Assembly: GCA_009617715.1 (NCBI GenBank)
Contig: VTFK01000008.1
Coordinates: forward strand, 496,001 to 560,000
Length of the DNA stretch: 64,000 bases
Source of the DNA: Plectrocnemia conspersa
Lineage: Eukaryota > Arthropoda > Insecta > Trichoptera > Polycentropodidae
Reading direction: 5' to 3'
In this document: positions 41,850-52,559 of the stretch, piece after piece
Layout: each line of letters begins with the position of its first letter
How positions within the stretch are numbered: the first letter of the stretch is position 1
Position numbers and translations under genes: made by a program
The notes under the pieces: model-generated
Databases searched by the model: none
Told to the model about the DNA's origin: nothing
The model's input: only the letters and a program-made list of their open reading frames with translations

Positions 41850-44800
41850 CGCTTTTACAAATCGCCAATATAAATATTTTGCAACTCAATTTCGTTTAAA
41901 CTATCCATTTTATGCATTTAATTAATTAATCAGTCAAATAATAAAATCATTTTCTGTAATATTGTGGCCAACAAAATAAAATTCAATTTGAAAGTTTCTC
42001 TTTAAAAATAATAAATTATTTGTAAAATTCTCATACCTCCACTATCAGTATGCGTTTGAAACAGTGCTTGCTTTTATTAAATAGTGATCCAACTTTAGTT
42101 TCCGAACTCTTTAAAATATAAATTAAAGAATATTTTCGGATATTTTAAAATAATTATTGTTGATTTTAAACATTATATAATTATACATGCATACCGGTGT
42201 AGGGGGGGGAGATTAAGTCAAAATTAGCACTCCAGCACTACTTAATTTAGCACTACGCCACTAGCTAAAATTTGAGTACTTCACAACCCATGCTATAAAT
42301 TTAATTCGCGCAAAGATGATTGTGGAATCTAAAATATTATATAATCATCATATTTTTTAAAACTATAGGATCATAAAGAGCGTTGTTACTTTTCTGAATG
42401 TTCACAATTTCGCTAAATTTTACGTAATATGTTTTTTACATTTCTTATGGTTTCATTATAAAAATATGTATGAACCAATATGTGTATAGAATTTAACATA
42501 GCAAAAAAGGAATAATCTTGACTGTATTCAAAAACATAGAGAACAAAATAATTGTGTTCAAAAAGAGAACACGTTATATATTGAATTACAATATTATAAT
42601 GATGCTAGTTACTTAGCAGCGATATTCTAGCTATTGGTTTTAAAGCATTATTTTGACTTGATTTATTTAGTTATGAAACATGACTGTTTTGATATTTCCT
42701 CAAAACTTGTAATTCCATAATATGAGTTATTTGTCTGTGCAACGTAAGAAATCTAGCTTTTGCATTATTCAAAAAATAATTTGTAATTGCCCTAACAGTC
42801 GTTACAAATAAAAGTACATTATCTAGTGGAAAAGTACATTATCTAGTATAAATGTCTACGTATGTATTTAGTAATTTGTCCCTTCCACTTGACGTTTGAC
42901 AAATTTCGCCTCTGGCTTAAATGTTCAGAGATTGAGTGACTCATAAGAGGACGTTCGACATTCGTGAGGTGATGAAATATTTTGTAAGCAGGGTATAATC
43001 TTCCATTTATTGATTTTTACTTAATAAATCTACATATTATATAGAGGAGACGGTGCCGTAGTTGCACGCAAGGCCAATTATATGAAAAGGGTGGGAGTCG
43101 GAGTCTATAGTCTAATCTTTTGCTAGCTGTTTCATAAACTTTGAGATAATTAATTTTTATGTTGTTCACAATTTGACGTTTATCATGGAATAAGCTCATC
43201 AGTGACAATTGATGGCCTTCTACTCATTTATTCGTAATTTTGTATTAAAAAATAAGTTTGTAGCGATAATCAAATTTTAATGAGTGTAATAAAAATGTCA
43301 TCGAGCAGTTATATTCGAACTTAACGAGTATTATCTCACTAATCTGATCATACCCTACGCAGTCTTCTCATTCTGCCACCAATATTTAATATTATTGTTG
43401 CCTCAGCATTCATGTGCTGAAAAACACGCAACATTAGCTGTGTGTTTTTCAACACAAATTAGTGCGCTTTTTCGAGTCCAGGTGAAGTCTTTGCCCCCCC
43501 CCTAAAAAAATCTAAAATAACGTCCCTGATTCTAAATTAAGAAATTCTCGGGTTATGCCTCAAAGAAAATCTGAAAAAATAGTCTAAAAATAGAATCTAT
43601 TTCAAAAATGTTTTTGAAATTTGCCATTGCAGTGAAATCATATCGGAGTACATATTCACCTGTAGATATATATTTTTACCAGTGAAAATTTAATTTATCT
43701 GGCATGTGCTAGTAAAATGATTTTCCATACGTTTTCCATACGTAGTAACATATACATTTACATGCTTATCGTTATTTATTTATATTAGATGTATACATGT
43801 TACAGTGAAATTTATATTTTCACCAGTAGGTCTATATTACTACTAGAAAAAAATATAATTTAACTGATAGGAGCTGCTGAAATTATATGCTGCTTTAAAA
43901 TCTCCATTAACCTCAATTTGACAGTTGTGAAACGTACATTTGCGGTTCAAAACAAAACCTAACCTACACGAGCTAACTAATTATACTGACAGACGTCGCG
44001 TTTCGCATATTGCTCCATAGTTTGTCTGTACTTCGAAATTACACTATATTTAAAAAAACTTGACAGCTATCCTTAACGATATAACTACGGACTTCTGAAA
44101 TGAGAGTATTGGTCAAAGTATATTTAAATCGAATTTTAGTCAATAGGGGGCGCAAAAACAATTATCGCTTGTCGTTGCAGTGGGAACGCTCGGTACCAGC
44201 GTTCCCACTGCAACGGCGCCGACACGATTTTGTTGCTTTTGGCGTAGATTTTTGACTTCTGAGAAGGGATAATTGTTTTTTGCGCTTTCCTATTGATCAA
44301 AATTCGATTTGAGTAGAATGTTTGCTGTAAGGGTGGGTAAGATCATAAAATTGCTATTCAACTATATTTTTTAAAAGGTAATCGATACCAAAATTTCGCC
44401 CTGTGTAGCTAATTCAACTTGAGCGTTTTCTTTAACGCAAATAAGTTTCTTTCTATATGCATGCTCATTTAATATTATGAAAAGAGATAATTTATTCTAA
44501 AATACTGAATAACTTGAATTATTTATTTTAATTATTATCGAATAAACTTGAAAATAGAGCTTGCATGAAAATTGCTTCGATTACATTCGGATCAATTTTT
44601 AATGATGTTAAATACTTACAACATAAAATTAAGCAAAAGTAAATTTTGTTTTTTATGTAACTATGAGAATATCGTAGTACAATTTTTACATATCGCTCAT
44701 TCTATCTGTAGTTTAACTTCTTATCATTCTTGGAATTAACAATCTTATCTTATCTGCTTTTTTTGGAAATCATAAATATACTAATATTTTCTAAAAAATG

Positions 44801-46217
44801 AATTGTTCAAATAAAAAATAAAAATACTATCCAATTCCATTAGATTTTATTGCTTTGATTAAATTACATTTATTTTCATATTCTATATTCAAATACTCAT
44901 ATTTGTTTTCTTAGTGTATTTAGTTTGTATTACTGTGTTACAAGTTATCTTATTTTTATGTACATACAATTTTGTATTATTTAGATACTATTTTTCAACA
45001 ACTTATAACATTTATTAACATGAAACATATTATCGGTTCTGAAGTCATTATATTTTTACAAATACATATATTAATTATTATAATAAGTACCTTTTTGTAC
45101 TAACATGATTTGATTTTAAATGTAAGGTTCGTAAATAAAACTTGAATTTATTTTCACACAGAGCATACAAATATTACTTAAAGGTACACATTTAAAATAT
45201 AATAAAAAATCTAACAATAATGTGAAACATTAACGAAATTTAAGCATTGTGATAATAAACTCGAAATGGATATTTAAAAATATAATAAAATATATATGTA
45301 CATAATCATTTTTATCTAAAATAAACATTTTAAAGAACAAGATCAAATTAAACACACATTAGATAAACAGAAAAAAAACAATTGGAAAAATCTAAATAAA
45401 CAATAAACACGATCACAGTCTTGAAACAGTCAAAAGCATTGATTGATATATCCTTGCAAGTTTTTTCAGACTGACATTAAAATATAGCACTTTCAATAGC
45501 TTAAATTAGACAACAACATACAAATTTGGAATGAATTGTTTTAATGTAAAATTAAAAAAATTGCAAGAATAAAACATAAATATCCTTTGGCATTTAAAAC
45601 TAATTTGTGTAGATCCTAACTAGATTTTGTCATATAAAAATCCATACATAACTTACAACATCAAATTTGGATTTGTTATATGAATATAAATGTAACACTA
45701 TTGATTTGCAGTTGTATAATACGTGCGATTAAAGTATATTCATATTTTAGAAAAATAGTATAAAGTATACAATATAAATACAGTATTAACATTAATAATT
45801 AACCAAATTAAATTGCCAATTTAGAAAAAGTATCCACCAATATAATTTATTTATTTACATTATTAAATATTGAAATATAGTGTATTTCGGCAGTTTGTTG
45901 CAAAACGTCATTAAATACTAAATAGATTTTATGAGACATAGATGAAAATGACTTTTTGTTTACATTCTTTATTAGCATAAAAAATTATATACAACAACCA
46001 TTTTACTAGTAAACTGATAATTTGAACATTTTATAAGCAGAGACAAAATTTTAAAAAGTGGAAATATGAAAGTTAAAGTTTTTATTAATAGACATCAAAT
46101 ATATTTTTTTCATTAACATTAGCACAATCAATAGATTACGGCGTTTATTGCCCATTATATGGTCTTAATGTGTATATTATAATCTAAATTTATTGTCTTA
46201 TTTAACACAACATATGT
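41850..46217. other. Intergenic region, including MTMR 3' UTR
   Basis: AT-rich. It contains a copy of an unnamed repeat family (about 43490-44320, described separately). A hAT-like end CTACGCCACT near 42255 has no partner found. The 3' UTR of the MTMR gene must run left from 46217, but I cannot place its end. Confidence 0.6.
43490..44320 (+). repeat. Unnamed repeat family A, copy 2, with complex hairpin end
   Basis: The right end (44126-44310) is a nested inverted repeat. Outer arms at 44126-44166 and 44268-44310 share AATCGAATTTT, CAATAGG, GCGC and CAATTATC. Inner arms of exactly 18 bp (CGTTGCAGTGGGAACGCT at 44173-44190 and its complement at 44198-44215) surround CGGTACC. The rest of the copy matches 6040-6945 in inverted orientation. 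No ORF. Its class is unknown; a foldback-ended non-autonomous DNA element is possible. Confidence 0.75.
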
Positions 46218-46361
46218 TTAGGTCGGATTGGGAGATGTGGTCGCTTGAGCGTAGCAGGATCGGCATACTGGAGCTGGTCGTCCGGAAGCTAGTCCGGAAA
46301 GCGGGACGTGTTTGTCGATACAACGTGTGCAAAACACACCGCCACATTTCCAACAATGATA
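46218..46361 (-). CDS. MTMR6: MTMR terminal exon: rest of FYVE-like finger
   Basis: Acceptor TTTTTTTCAG. It encodes YHCWKCGGVFCTRCIDKHVP, LSGLASGRPAPVCRSCYAQA and a stop TAA at 46218-46220. Joined to the previous exon it gives RKYHCWKCG in place of the canonical R(R/K)HHCRxCG. Too short and too late in the gene to be found by ORF length alone. Confidence 0.94.
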   Translation of the reverse strand, partial: YHCWKCGGVFCTRCIDKHVPLSGLASGRPAPVCRSCYAQATTSPNPT

Positions 46362-49300
46362 CTGAAAAAAACAAATTATCAGTATATCTTTCAACTCATT
46401 TATATAAGCTTATAATACCTTTCTACTGAAATGATCGAACGGTGTGGAGCAAACGCATTCTTTAACATTCTTAATCGTCTTCCAATCTATCGCCACTGAT
46501 CCGATTTCTTCTTCTATCTGTAGTAAATCAGCTACAGGTACTCCTCCGTGAATTATTATATCTTCAGTCGGCATAATAGAATACTGTTTATTATTATCAG
46601 CTATCGGATTTCCTACGCTATCGTTGATCTTTAACGGATGATCGTCATCAGCACAAGCCATCTCGGATAGACTAGAATTAGTCTTGTCGTAAAGATATTT
46701 ATTATCAATCTGTAAAGAATTTGTAAAGTTATTCTGATCGTCCTTTTCAGAAACACTGTTATGTTGTGTTGCTTCTTTTTCTTTGGGACGAGAGCTTGAC
46801 TTTGTAGTGCGATTTACTAATATGGTTTTGAGAGATGTGATACGCTATAAAAATAATAAAATTACCACGATAAGTAATATTATATATAATATAATATGTC
46901 CTAAAGCATTACCAATATATATTACTCACTTTGGTCAGTAAATTTATATGATCTAGCAAAGAAGACGTATGATCGGTAGTGGCTAATAATAAATCACCGA
47001 GAGGCTCACGAGGATGTACACCATTTTCAAATCTACAATACATACCTCTCCAGAACCTAAAATAATCATTAAAAATATGTTATATATTAATTTTGTAGTA
47101 ATATGTGTTATTAAGTTGCTTTATTGATGGATGACTAACATATTGATAAATTAAACTATAATACCTAATATTTTGACTAATCAGATTTGGAGTTAATAGA
47201 TCAGCCACTGCCGATGGATCATATAACGGATTATAATATTCATTCATGTGACTTGCCATGAAACCCCACAACGAAAATGTCCTTTCAGATAATCTGAAAT
47301 AATAAATACAATAGAAATGTATTATAATACATTTAATGTATGTATGTATATATGTATATCTTAATCTCATCTCAAAAACATGTTAACATTTTAAAGTAGC
47401 TAATATATTTTGTGTTCTATTCAGTTTATAATATAGTTAACATATTCTTCTCATGGATTCTCTTAATATATTATTGAGACTCAAAACCTCAAATCCAATC
47501 TATCCTTTTCGCAGTTTCCGACAAACGTTCCGAACTGACAAGCGTGAGCATGATCATGCAGGGCCAATAAAAACCGTTCGTTAAATTGAAAAGCCGCCGG
47601 CCGAGCTCTGGCCAGCTGCCAAACGGCGTCTAAAGCTTGACCGAACACAGGTGATTTTTCTTTCGCATCGCCAGCTATATGGCCACATCTGTCGGAGAAT
47701 TTATGGCCGTAAGACAACCATTCCTTTTCTATCAAAGTCTATAAAAATATATATTCATATAATTGACATTCTAATCCAACAATAAGACCATATTATAATA
47801 GACATTTACTTGAAATCCTTTGACGGTTCTATAGTACGGATCTAGCATCAGACAAGCTAAAAAGCAAACTTGAGCTGTGCGATCCCAACCATCACTACAA
47901 TGAACAAGTACGGAAGCTCCGCGAGACACTGCTCGAGCTACAGCCGCCGCAGCTTCTAACACCGATCTCACATGTCGCAACCACTGTGAAGACTCCAATC
48001 CAGCGAGGAATGACGACATAGATGGAGACTTTTGTTCACATGCTAATTAAAAAAAAACAATACATAAAACTCACTAGTTCATATAATTAATAACGACAGT
48101 CAATACGTACTTTCAATAACTTTTTGTAAACTATTGCGCATTGTATGTATATTTTCAATACCCAAGAATTGAAATTTGATGTTTTCGTAGAACGCTTCGT
48201 TTTCATAGCCTTTACCGGCTGCTCGATTAGCCATTGCGTTAATCTATAAATAATATAGCATTATATGATAAATGGTTATCTGAAATAGAATTTGTTATAT
48301 TGAATTAGGTTAATAATTTACTCACTCTCGGTCTTGTGTCTACGACATACATAAAGCTACTATTCGAATTGGTCCTTCTTATACAATCGAGCATCTGCTC
48401 GTCTTCCAAACACCTATTAATACAAGTTGAATGTAAAACAGATTTAGATTGTAATATCATATATTTATAATATGATATAATCAATACCTAGCACTGAATC
48501 CACTGAGTGGTTGAGAGCAACGGGTGATTGCTGCATTATTATGATGGAGATAAGTTAAAACTGGAAGACGTCCGCGTGATCTGAATCGAGAGCTGCCTAA
48601 CAATATAGTCGATGAGACTGATGCAGGAATGTATAGATCTCTTGGATATGTATCGCATAGCTGAAATTAAAATATAATTATAATAAAATAAAAATTTGGT
48701 GTTCTTAGTCACGCAGAGTTTGTTAGTTTAAATTTATAGCATTCAATTTAATTTGTATTTAAATCAATGCTTATGTCCGCGTATGTGTCTTGAAGAGTTT
48801 AGTGTATTCTGTAAGCCCATTTAGATGTACTTTTAAACTTTATATGGTATTTTTTCTAGCTATGGTGGGGCGGAGGGGGCGGGCCGGCACTTGCTTGGGG
48901 GCGGCATATTCGCGATGGGGTCGTCTAGTGTGGTTCTTAACCCTGAATGCACTATCCACGAATAACGAGATCTTAATAATAACCAATTTATAATTTTAAG
49001 AAATGCTGATTTTATGATCCTGCGAAAAATGTATGGGGGGGGGGGCAATTTTAAGGATCGCCCTGGGAGGCACATACCCTAGCTACGTCACTGTATTTTT
49101 TGGTGTAACATTATATTAGAAATATATGTATATGTAATTAATTTAGTAAAGTATGTATTATAGCAGGGACATAATTTAAAGGGTGGGAGAGGTGGGGGCA
49201 TTTGCCCCACCCCCTAGAATTTGGTCAGAAAAATGCATGTTTTAATGAAATACTATGAATTTTAATGAAATCGAAATATTAAAAAAAAATCAACCATTGA

Positions 49301-52277
49301 CTAGCCTTTTGCCTTCTCCCCTTTCTCTGGAAAAATCTAAAATAACATCCCTGATTTTAAACCAGAAATTCTCGGGTTATCCCTCAAAGAAAATTTAAAA
49401 ATTAACAGTCTCGAATCTACCTCGAAAATATTTTATAAAATATGTAATTTCAGTGAAATCGTATCGGAACACATTTTCACCGGTAGATATATGTACATAC
49501 ACTCAGATCTCTTTTTATGCGTACTTTTTTATATGGTTATGAAGTTATGTGGTTTATAATTCAAGAAGCATTTTTTAAACAAAACCTAAGTTCCAAATTA
49601 TCATCATAATCGAGAGATAATTTATTAGAAAAAAAACGGAACGAGTGCACGTAATTTGTATTGAAGATTTAATTAAAAAAAAATTCCTATAAGTAGTTAT
49701 TTAATTAAGGAAAAGGTTCTTGTGTTTTATGAACAGATAAGGCAATTGGAGTCATCTACTTCACATCCCCGGTCTGATAAATAATTTGTGGCTAGCAAAG
49801 GATGGCTGACCGGGTTTATTAAAAGGAGTTCCTTTCACAATTTGAAGATTAGAGGCGAGACTGCATCAGCAGATGAAGAAGCAGCTAAACAATTTCCAGA
49901 GAAGTTAGCTAAAATTATTGAAGACGGTAGATACAGCTCCGATCAAGTGTTTAACGCTGACGAGACTGGATTAAATTGGAAGAAAATACTTAGTCGAACG
50001 TACATCGCAAAGTCTGAGAAAAAAGCAAGCAAAGGTCGAGTAACTTTATTATTTTGCAGTAATGCGTCAGATCGAATATTAAAACCATAGTATTTAATGA
50101 ATGGTTCACTAATTTCTTTGAACCGGAAGTGGAAATATGTATGAAGCAAAAGCTCTCGATTTTAAAGTTCTATTGATTGTTGACAATGCACTATCTCGTC
50201 CATTGCAAAAACTATTATCACTTCTCAGAAGTAAAAAATTCATGTCAAAAGCAATAAAATCGTGTCGGCGCTGTTGCAGTGGGAACGCTTGGTAACGTTA
50301 ATTATTTTTTGTGCTGTCCTATTTGTCAAAATTCGGTTTAGATAAACTTAATATAAGTGGTAATATTGTTATATAGTCTTAATATAAACATTAGATAACC
50401 GAGCGTTTCCAAGTTAAAATGTGTTTATAAATATAATTGTATGCAGTAATAAATTATACATAAGCAATTTCAAAGACAAAGATTAACCTAATTTTATCAT
50501 AATCTAAGTTCCAGATAAGTTTGAGGAAAAATTTGGAGATTTAGATAAAGAACAGCGGACTAATCAAAACATTAATTAAGAATTACAAATAATGTGTCAG
50601 AATTTGATTAAACATAGGTGTAGAGTTGTTTTCGTCAAGTTTATTAAATATTTTACCCGTTCTAATTTTATATCACTTTACTGAAGTTTAATTGCAATTA
50701 AATGATATAAAAATGCTTGATATTTATTATTTATTGTAAATCTTCTGTTACAACATGATAGACAATGCGTTATAACAGGATAAAAACAAACATCAACTAC
50801 TAAGTATGTAGTGAAACACCAGACTGAAATCAAAATCTGTAATTCAGTAACATATAATTTATATCAATAGATTATACTATGCACATGGTAGCTCAATTTT
50901 ATTATTTAATTATTCGACCATGAGATAAGGAAAATCTTAGGAAAATCTATTCCGAGAAAGAATATTTCCAGTCTCCAAAATTTTTACAACACTAATTACT
51001 TGAATTAATCTTGTTGGTCTAAATCAGTGATGAGCAAGCTACGGCCCGCCAGCCAACTACGGCCCGTCTGAAGGTTCTATTCGGCCCGCCCCAAATTAAA
51101 AAAAATGTATACATACATCGCGTAGATTTGACACAGAAAATTAGTTCCATATTTGCTTCATCTTATATGTGAACAAATGTTTTCTACCATGAACCATAGG
51201 AAGAATTCTATTAGAGACAAACTGACAGATGAGCATTTAGCATCACTTCTCAGAATTAATACGTCGCAGTTTGAACCGCAATATAAGGAACATTTAAAAA
51301 TGCAGTTGCAATTTTATTTATCACATTAATATTTGTATATTGTTTTTAAAATTTTTGAATAAATTATATTGACCCGCTAAATTTTTTTCTTTTGTTTTTT
51401 GCCTGCTCCCAAAAAAGTTTGCCCAACTCTGGTCTAAATTATTTATATTTTCAGTAATATTGTTAATGTAAATGCATTAATCAAAAATAATATAGGTTTA
51501 AAATATGTTCGTCCCTTTTAGTATTGAATGAAGAAGGGTCTATATTTTAGGTACGACTTCAAGAGCAATACTAATAATACTATGGTTGTATTCAAGTGCA
51601 ACAGATTATCAAACATTTATACATTTTAAGGACAAGTATTAGCAGAATGCTTCAGTATTATTGATATTAAACTTAGATTCAGTAACAGAAAATAATAACC
51701 TCATAATCCTTATTGGCTGTGCACAGCATCCAATTTTCGTTCGGTACTTGCATTCTTTTATATTCATCACGCAAGTTAAACATGTCCCAACCAGCAGACT
51801 TTGCGATATCGTCCATGCTTGACGTATAATGGAAGCAGTAAAGATCTTCAATATGGACTGTAAAAGATAAACATATAAATAACATTAAAACATTGGCAGT
51901 GATTACAACTATTAAAATATTTATTACCTGGTTGACTCATTTGTGCTAAAGATGTATGCATTTCATGACAGTCTCTCTCACGTGGGATCACAAAAGTTGC
52001 ATTTTGGAATGTCTTTGTGCGCACAAGCAATGGAGAGCCAGCAGTTGAAAGCGGCAATCTCTCCACAGTAGATATGTGAGACAGTAAGATCTGTAACAAT
52101 AACAAAAATTATAAATTCATATTCTAAAAATTAATAAGCACTATAAAAAAAAATAAGTACCCATGTCTCCTTCTTTAAATCGTGATCGACGAATATCAAA
52201 TGAGTCGCTGTGAGATACAACGTTCCCTTGGAAAGCGTTCTTGAATTGTATTTGTCCAACATGCGAACATTCTCCAA
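46218..52277 (-). CDS. MTMR6: Myotubularin-related phosphoinositide 3-phosphatase, MTMR6/7/8 type, with C-terminal FYVE-like finger
   Basis: Twelve minus-strand exons join in frame into 713 residues plus TAA; only a short first coding exon (about 10 residues) is missing. Residues 1-93 form the PH-GRAM domain (ENVRMLDKYNSRTLSKGTLY...DLKKETW, VIPRERDCHEMHTSL). The phosphatase domain follows, with CSDGWDR at 326-332: Cys326 is the nucleophile and Arg332 the phosphate-binding Arg, so it should be active on PI3P and PI(3,5)P2. Strings such as KGFQTLIEKEWLSYGHKFSD, HACQFGTFVGNCEKDR and TFSLWGFM match the MTMR6/7/8 branch. A Ser/Lys-rich disordered stretch precedes a zinc finger (Cys 654, 656, 669, 672, 677, 680, 699, 702) that vertebrate MTMR6-8 lack. 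Membership in the branch is firm; the exact orthologue is not. Confidence 0.95.
46419..46844 (-). CDS. MTMR6: MTMR exon: disordered linker and first FYVE cysteines
   Basis: A 142-codon, phase-0 exon between TTTTATAG and AAG|GTATTA. A Ser/Thr/Lys/Asn-rich stretch leads to an acidic helix (ADLLQIEEEIGS) and DWKTIKNVKECVCSTPFDHF followed by SRK. Cys654 and Cys656 are the first two zinc ligands, spaced CxC rather than CxxC. Confidence 0.92.
46930..47056 (-). CDS. MTMR6: MTMR exon: helical linker
   Basis: Acceptor ATTATTTTAG, donor AAA|GTGAGT. It encodes FWRGMYCRFENGVHPREPLG and DLLLATTDHTSSLLDHINLL. FWR-MY-RF matches the FWRNMYHQFDRTLHPRQ segment of human MTMR6. Confidence 0.93.
47165..47293 (-). 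CDS. MTMR6: MTMR exon: end of phosphatase domain
   Basis: Acceptor TTATTTCAG, donor ATTAG|GTATTA. It encodes LSERTFSLWGFMASHMNEYY and NPLYDPSAVADLLTPNLISQ. (T)xSLW and YxNPLY are family motifs. Confidence 0.95.
47488..47738 (-). CDS. MTMR6: MTMR exon: phosphatase domain C-terminal part
   Basis: Acceptor TTTTTATAG, donor TTTGAG|GTTTTG. It encodes TLIEKEWLSYGHKFSDRCGH, SPVFGQALDAVWQLARARPA, AFQFNERFLLALHDHAHACQ and FGTFVGNCEKDRLDL. GC-rich compared with its introns. Confidence 0.96.
47810..48042 (-). CDS. MTMR6: MTMR exon: catalytic P-loop CSDGWDRT
   Basis: Acceptor TTTAATTAG, donor CAA|GTAAAT. It encodes FLAGLESSQWLRHVRSVLEA, then VLVHCSDGWDRTAQVCFLAC and LMLDPYYRTVKGFQ. The CX5R loop is intact with both Asp residues, so this is a catalytically competent member, not a pseudophosphatase. 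Confidence 0.97.
48111..48243 (-). CDS. MTMR6: MTMR exon: phosphatase domain
   Basis: Acceptor TTTATAG, donor GAAA|GTACGT. It encodes INAMANRAAGKGYENEAFYE and NIKFQFLGIENIHTMRNSLQ, matching the strongly conserved NAMANRAxGKGYEN...GIENIHxMRxS block. Confidence 0.97.
48326..48413 (-). CDS. MTMR6: MTMR exon: phosphatase domain
   Basis: An 88-bp exon between TATTAATAG and CGAGA|GTGAGT. It encodes CLEDEQMLDCIRRTNSNSSF and MYVVDTRPR; VVDTRP is the conserved myotubularin substrate-trapping region. Confidence 0.95.
48488..48660 (-). CDS. MTMR6: MTMR exon: phosphatase domain N-terminal part
   Basis: Acceptor TAATTTCAG, donor GCTAG|GTATTG. It encodes LCDTYPRDLYIPASVSSTIL, LGSSRFRSRGRLPVLTYLHH and ITRCSQPLSGFSA. 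The CSQP(L)xGF string is a myotubularin hallmark. The intron before it is 3.0 kb and packed with transposon remains. Confidence 0.96.
48856..49093. mobile_element. hAT MITE, copy 2, with perfect 8-bp target-site duplication
   Basis: TATTTTTT occurs directly before (48848-48855) and after (49094-49101). The right end is CTAGCTACGTCACTG. The left end has lost several bases of the terminal repeat (it begins CTAGCTATGG). The body is the same as 8569-8804: CGGCATATTCGCGATGGG, GTCTAGTGTGGTTCTTAACC, GTATGGGGGG, AATTTTAAGGATCGCCCTG. It lies in the MTMR intron. Confidence 0.88.
49163..49500 (+). repeat. Unnamed repeat family A, copy 3, left part
   Basis: It shares GAAATTCTCGGGTTATCCCT, TGAAATACTATGAATTT and GTGAAATCGTATCGGA with the copies at 43490-44320 (same orientation), about 6040-6945 (inverted) and 21800-22090. 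A second piece of the same family lies at 50210-50345. The Tigger relic separates the two pieces. Confidence 0.75.
49690..50205 (+). pseudogene. pogo/Tigger-type DDE transposase relic
   Basis: A 100-codon open stretch (49788-50090) reads ASKGWLTGFIKRSSFHNLKI, ASADEEAAKQFPEKLAKIIE, VFNADETGLNWKKILSRTYI and KASKGRVTLLFCSNAS. NADETGL carries the first catalytic Asp. Farther on, in another frame, FKVLLIVDNA carries the second. The upstream KEKVLVFYEQIRQLESSTS ends at a stop. The third acidic residue is missing, so it is dead. It sits between two halves of an unnamed repeat (49163-49500 and 50210-50345). Confidence 0.85.
50210..50345. repeat. Unnamed repeat family A, copy 3, right part with hairpin arm
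   Basis: It contains CACTTCTCAGAAGT, TTCATGTCAAAAGCAATAAA, GTTGCAGTGGGAACGCT and TGTGCTGTCCTATTTGTCAA, the same modules as the end of copy 2 at 44130-44315. Confidence 0.7.
50735..50830 (-). repeat. Repeat family C, copy 4, inverted
   Basis: On the minus strand it reads GTGTTTCACTACATACTTAG, ATCCTGTTATAACGCATTG and AACAGAAGATTTACAATAAA, in the same order as the plus-strand copies at 9244 and 38760. Confidence 0.55.
51025..51431 (+). mobile_element. hAT deletion derivative with transposase C-terminus and perfect 8-bp duplication
   Basis: GTCTAAAT flanks both sides (51017-51024 and 51432-51439). The ends CAGTGATGAGCAA and TTTGCCCAACTCTG are imperfect inverted repeats. An open plus-strand frame (51149-51330) reads LICEQMFSTMNHRKNSIRDK, LTDEHLASLLRINTSQFEP and ends QLQFYLSH-stop, the hAT C-terminal dimerisation region as in GTF2IRD2/ZBED-type transposases. 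The catalytic core is absent, so it is not autonomous. It lies in the MTMR intron. Confidence 0.9.
51700..51857 (-). CDS. MTMR6: MTMR exon: GRAM to phosphatase linker
   Basis: Acceptor TTTTACAG, donor GAG|GTTATT, a weak but GT-containing donor. It encodes HIEDLYCFHYTSSMDDIAKS, AGWDMFNLRDEYKRMQVPNE and NWMLCTANKDYE, matching the EEYKRMGVPN...NRDYK segment of human MTMR6. Confidence 0.93.
51928..52090 (-). CDS. MTMR6: MTMR exon: PH-GRAM domain, second part
   Basis: Acceptor TTGTTACAG, donor CCAG|GTAATA. It encodes ILLSHISTVERLPLSTAGSP...VIPRERDCHEMHTSLAQMSQ. The string PRERDCH is highly typical of MTMR6-8. Confidence 0.95.
52161..52277 (-). CDS. MTMR6: MTMR exon: start of PH-GRAM domain
   Basis: A 117-bp, phase-0 exon between TGTATTGCAG and ATGG|GTACTT. 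It encodes LENVRMLDKYNSRTLSKGTL and YLTATHLIFVDHDLKKETW. Human MTMR6 has its initiator Met about 10 residues before this point, so the missing exon should encode roughly M-to-K/V. Confidence 0.95.
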
Positions 52278-52559
52278 CTGCAATACAAATAAGAGGGACT
52301 GTTTCAATGTCAAATATATTTCATATACATTTCTGAAATTGTAAAGACGTTCAAGTGTTTCTGAGAACCCTTTCAAGATTCACAAAGGCGTTGAAAGTTT
52401 CGGTCTCAATTTATTTCAAGTATATATTATATAATGAGAAAAGCACTAGACTAATGTGAGTTAAACAATATTAACACAGCAGTAAGCAAGTCTAGTTAAT
52501 AAATACGGGCGCTAACTTAGTATATAACAATGAAGAATGAACTGTTATAAAAATAATAA

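Larger units (their letters stand above)
48661..51699 (-). other. MTMR intron packed with transposon remains
   Basis: This 3.0-kb intron holds, left to right, a hAT MITE (48856-49093), family A left part, a Tigger relic, family A right part, an inverted family C copy and a hAT deletion derivative (51025-51431). Both hAT insertions keep exact 8-bp duplications, which suggests they are younger than the Tigger relic. Confidence 0.85.
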
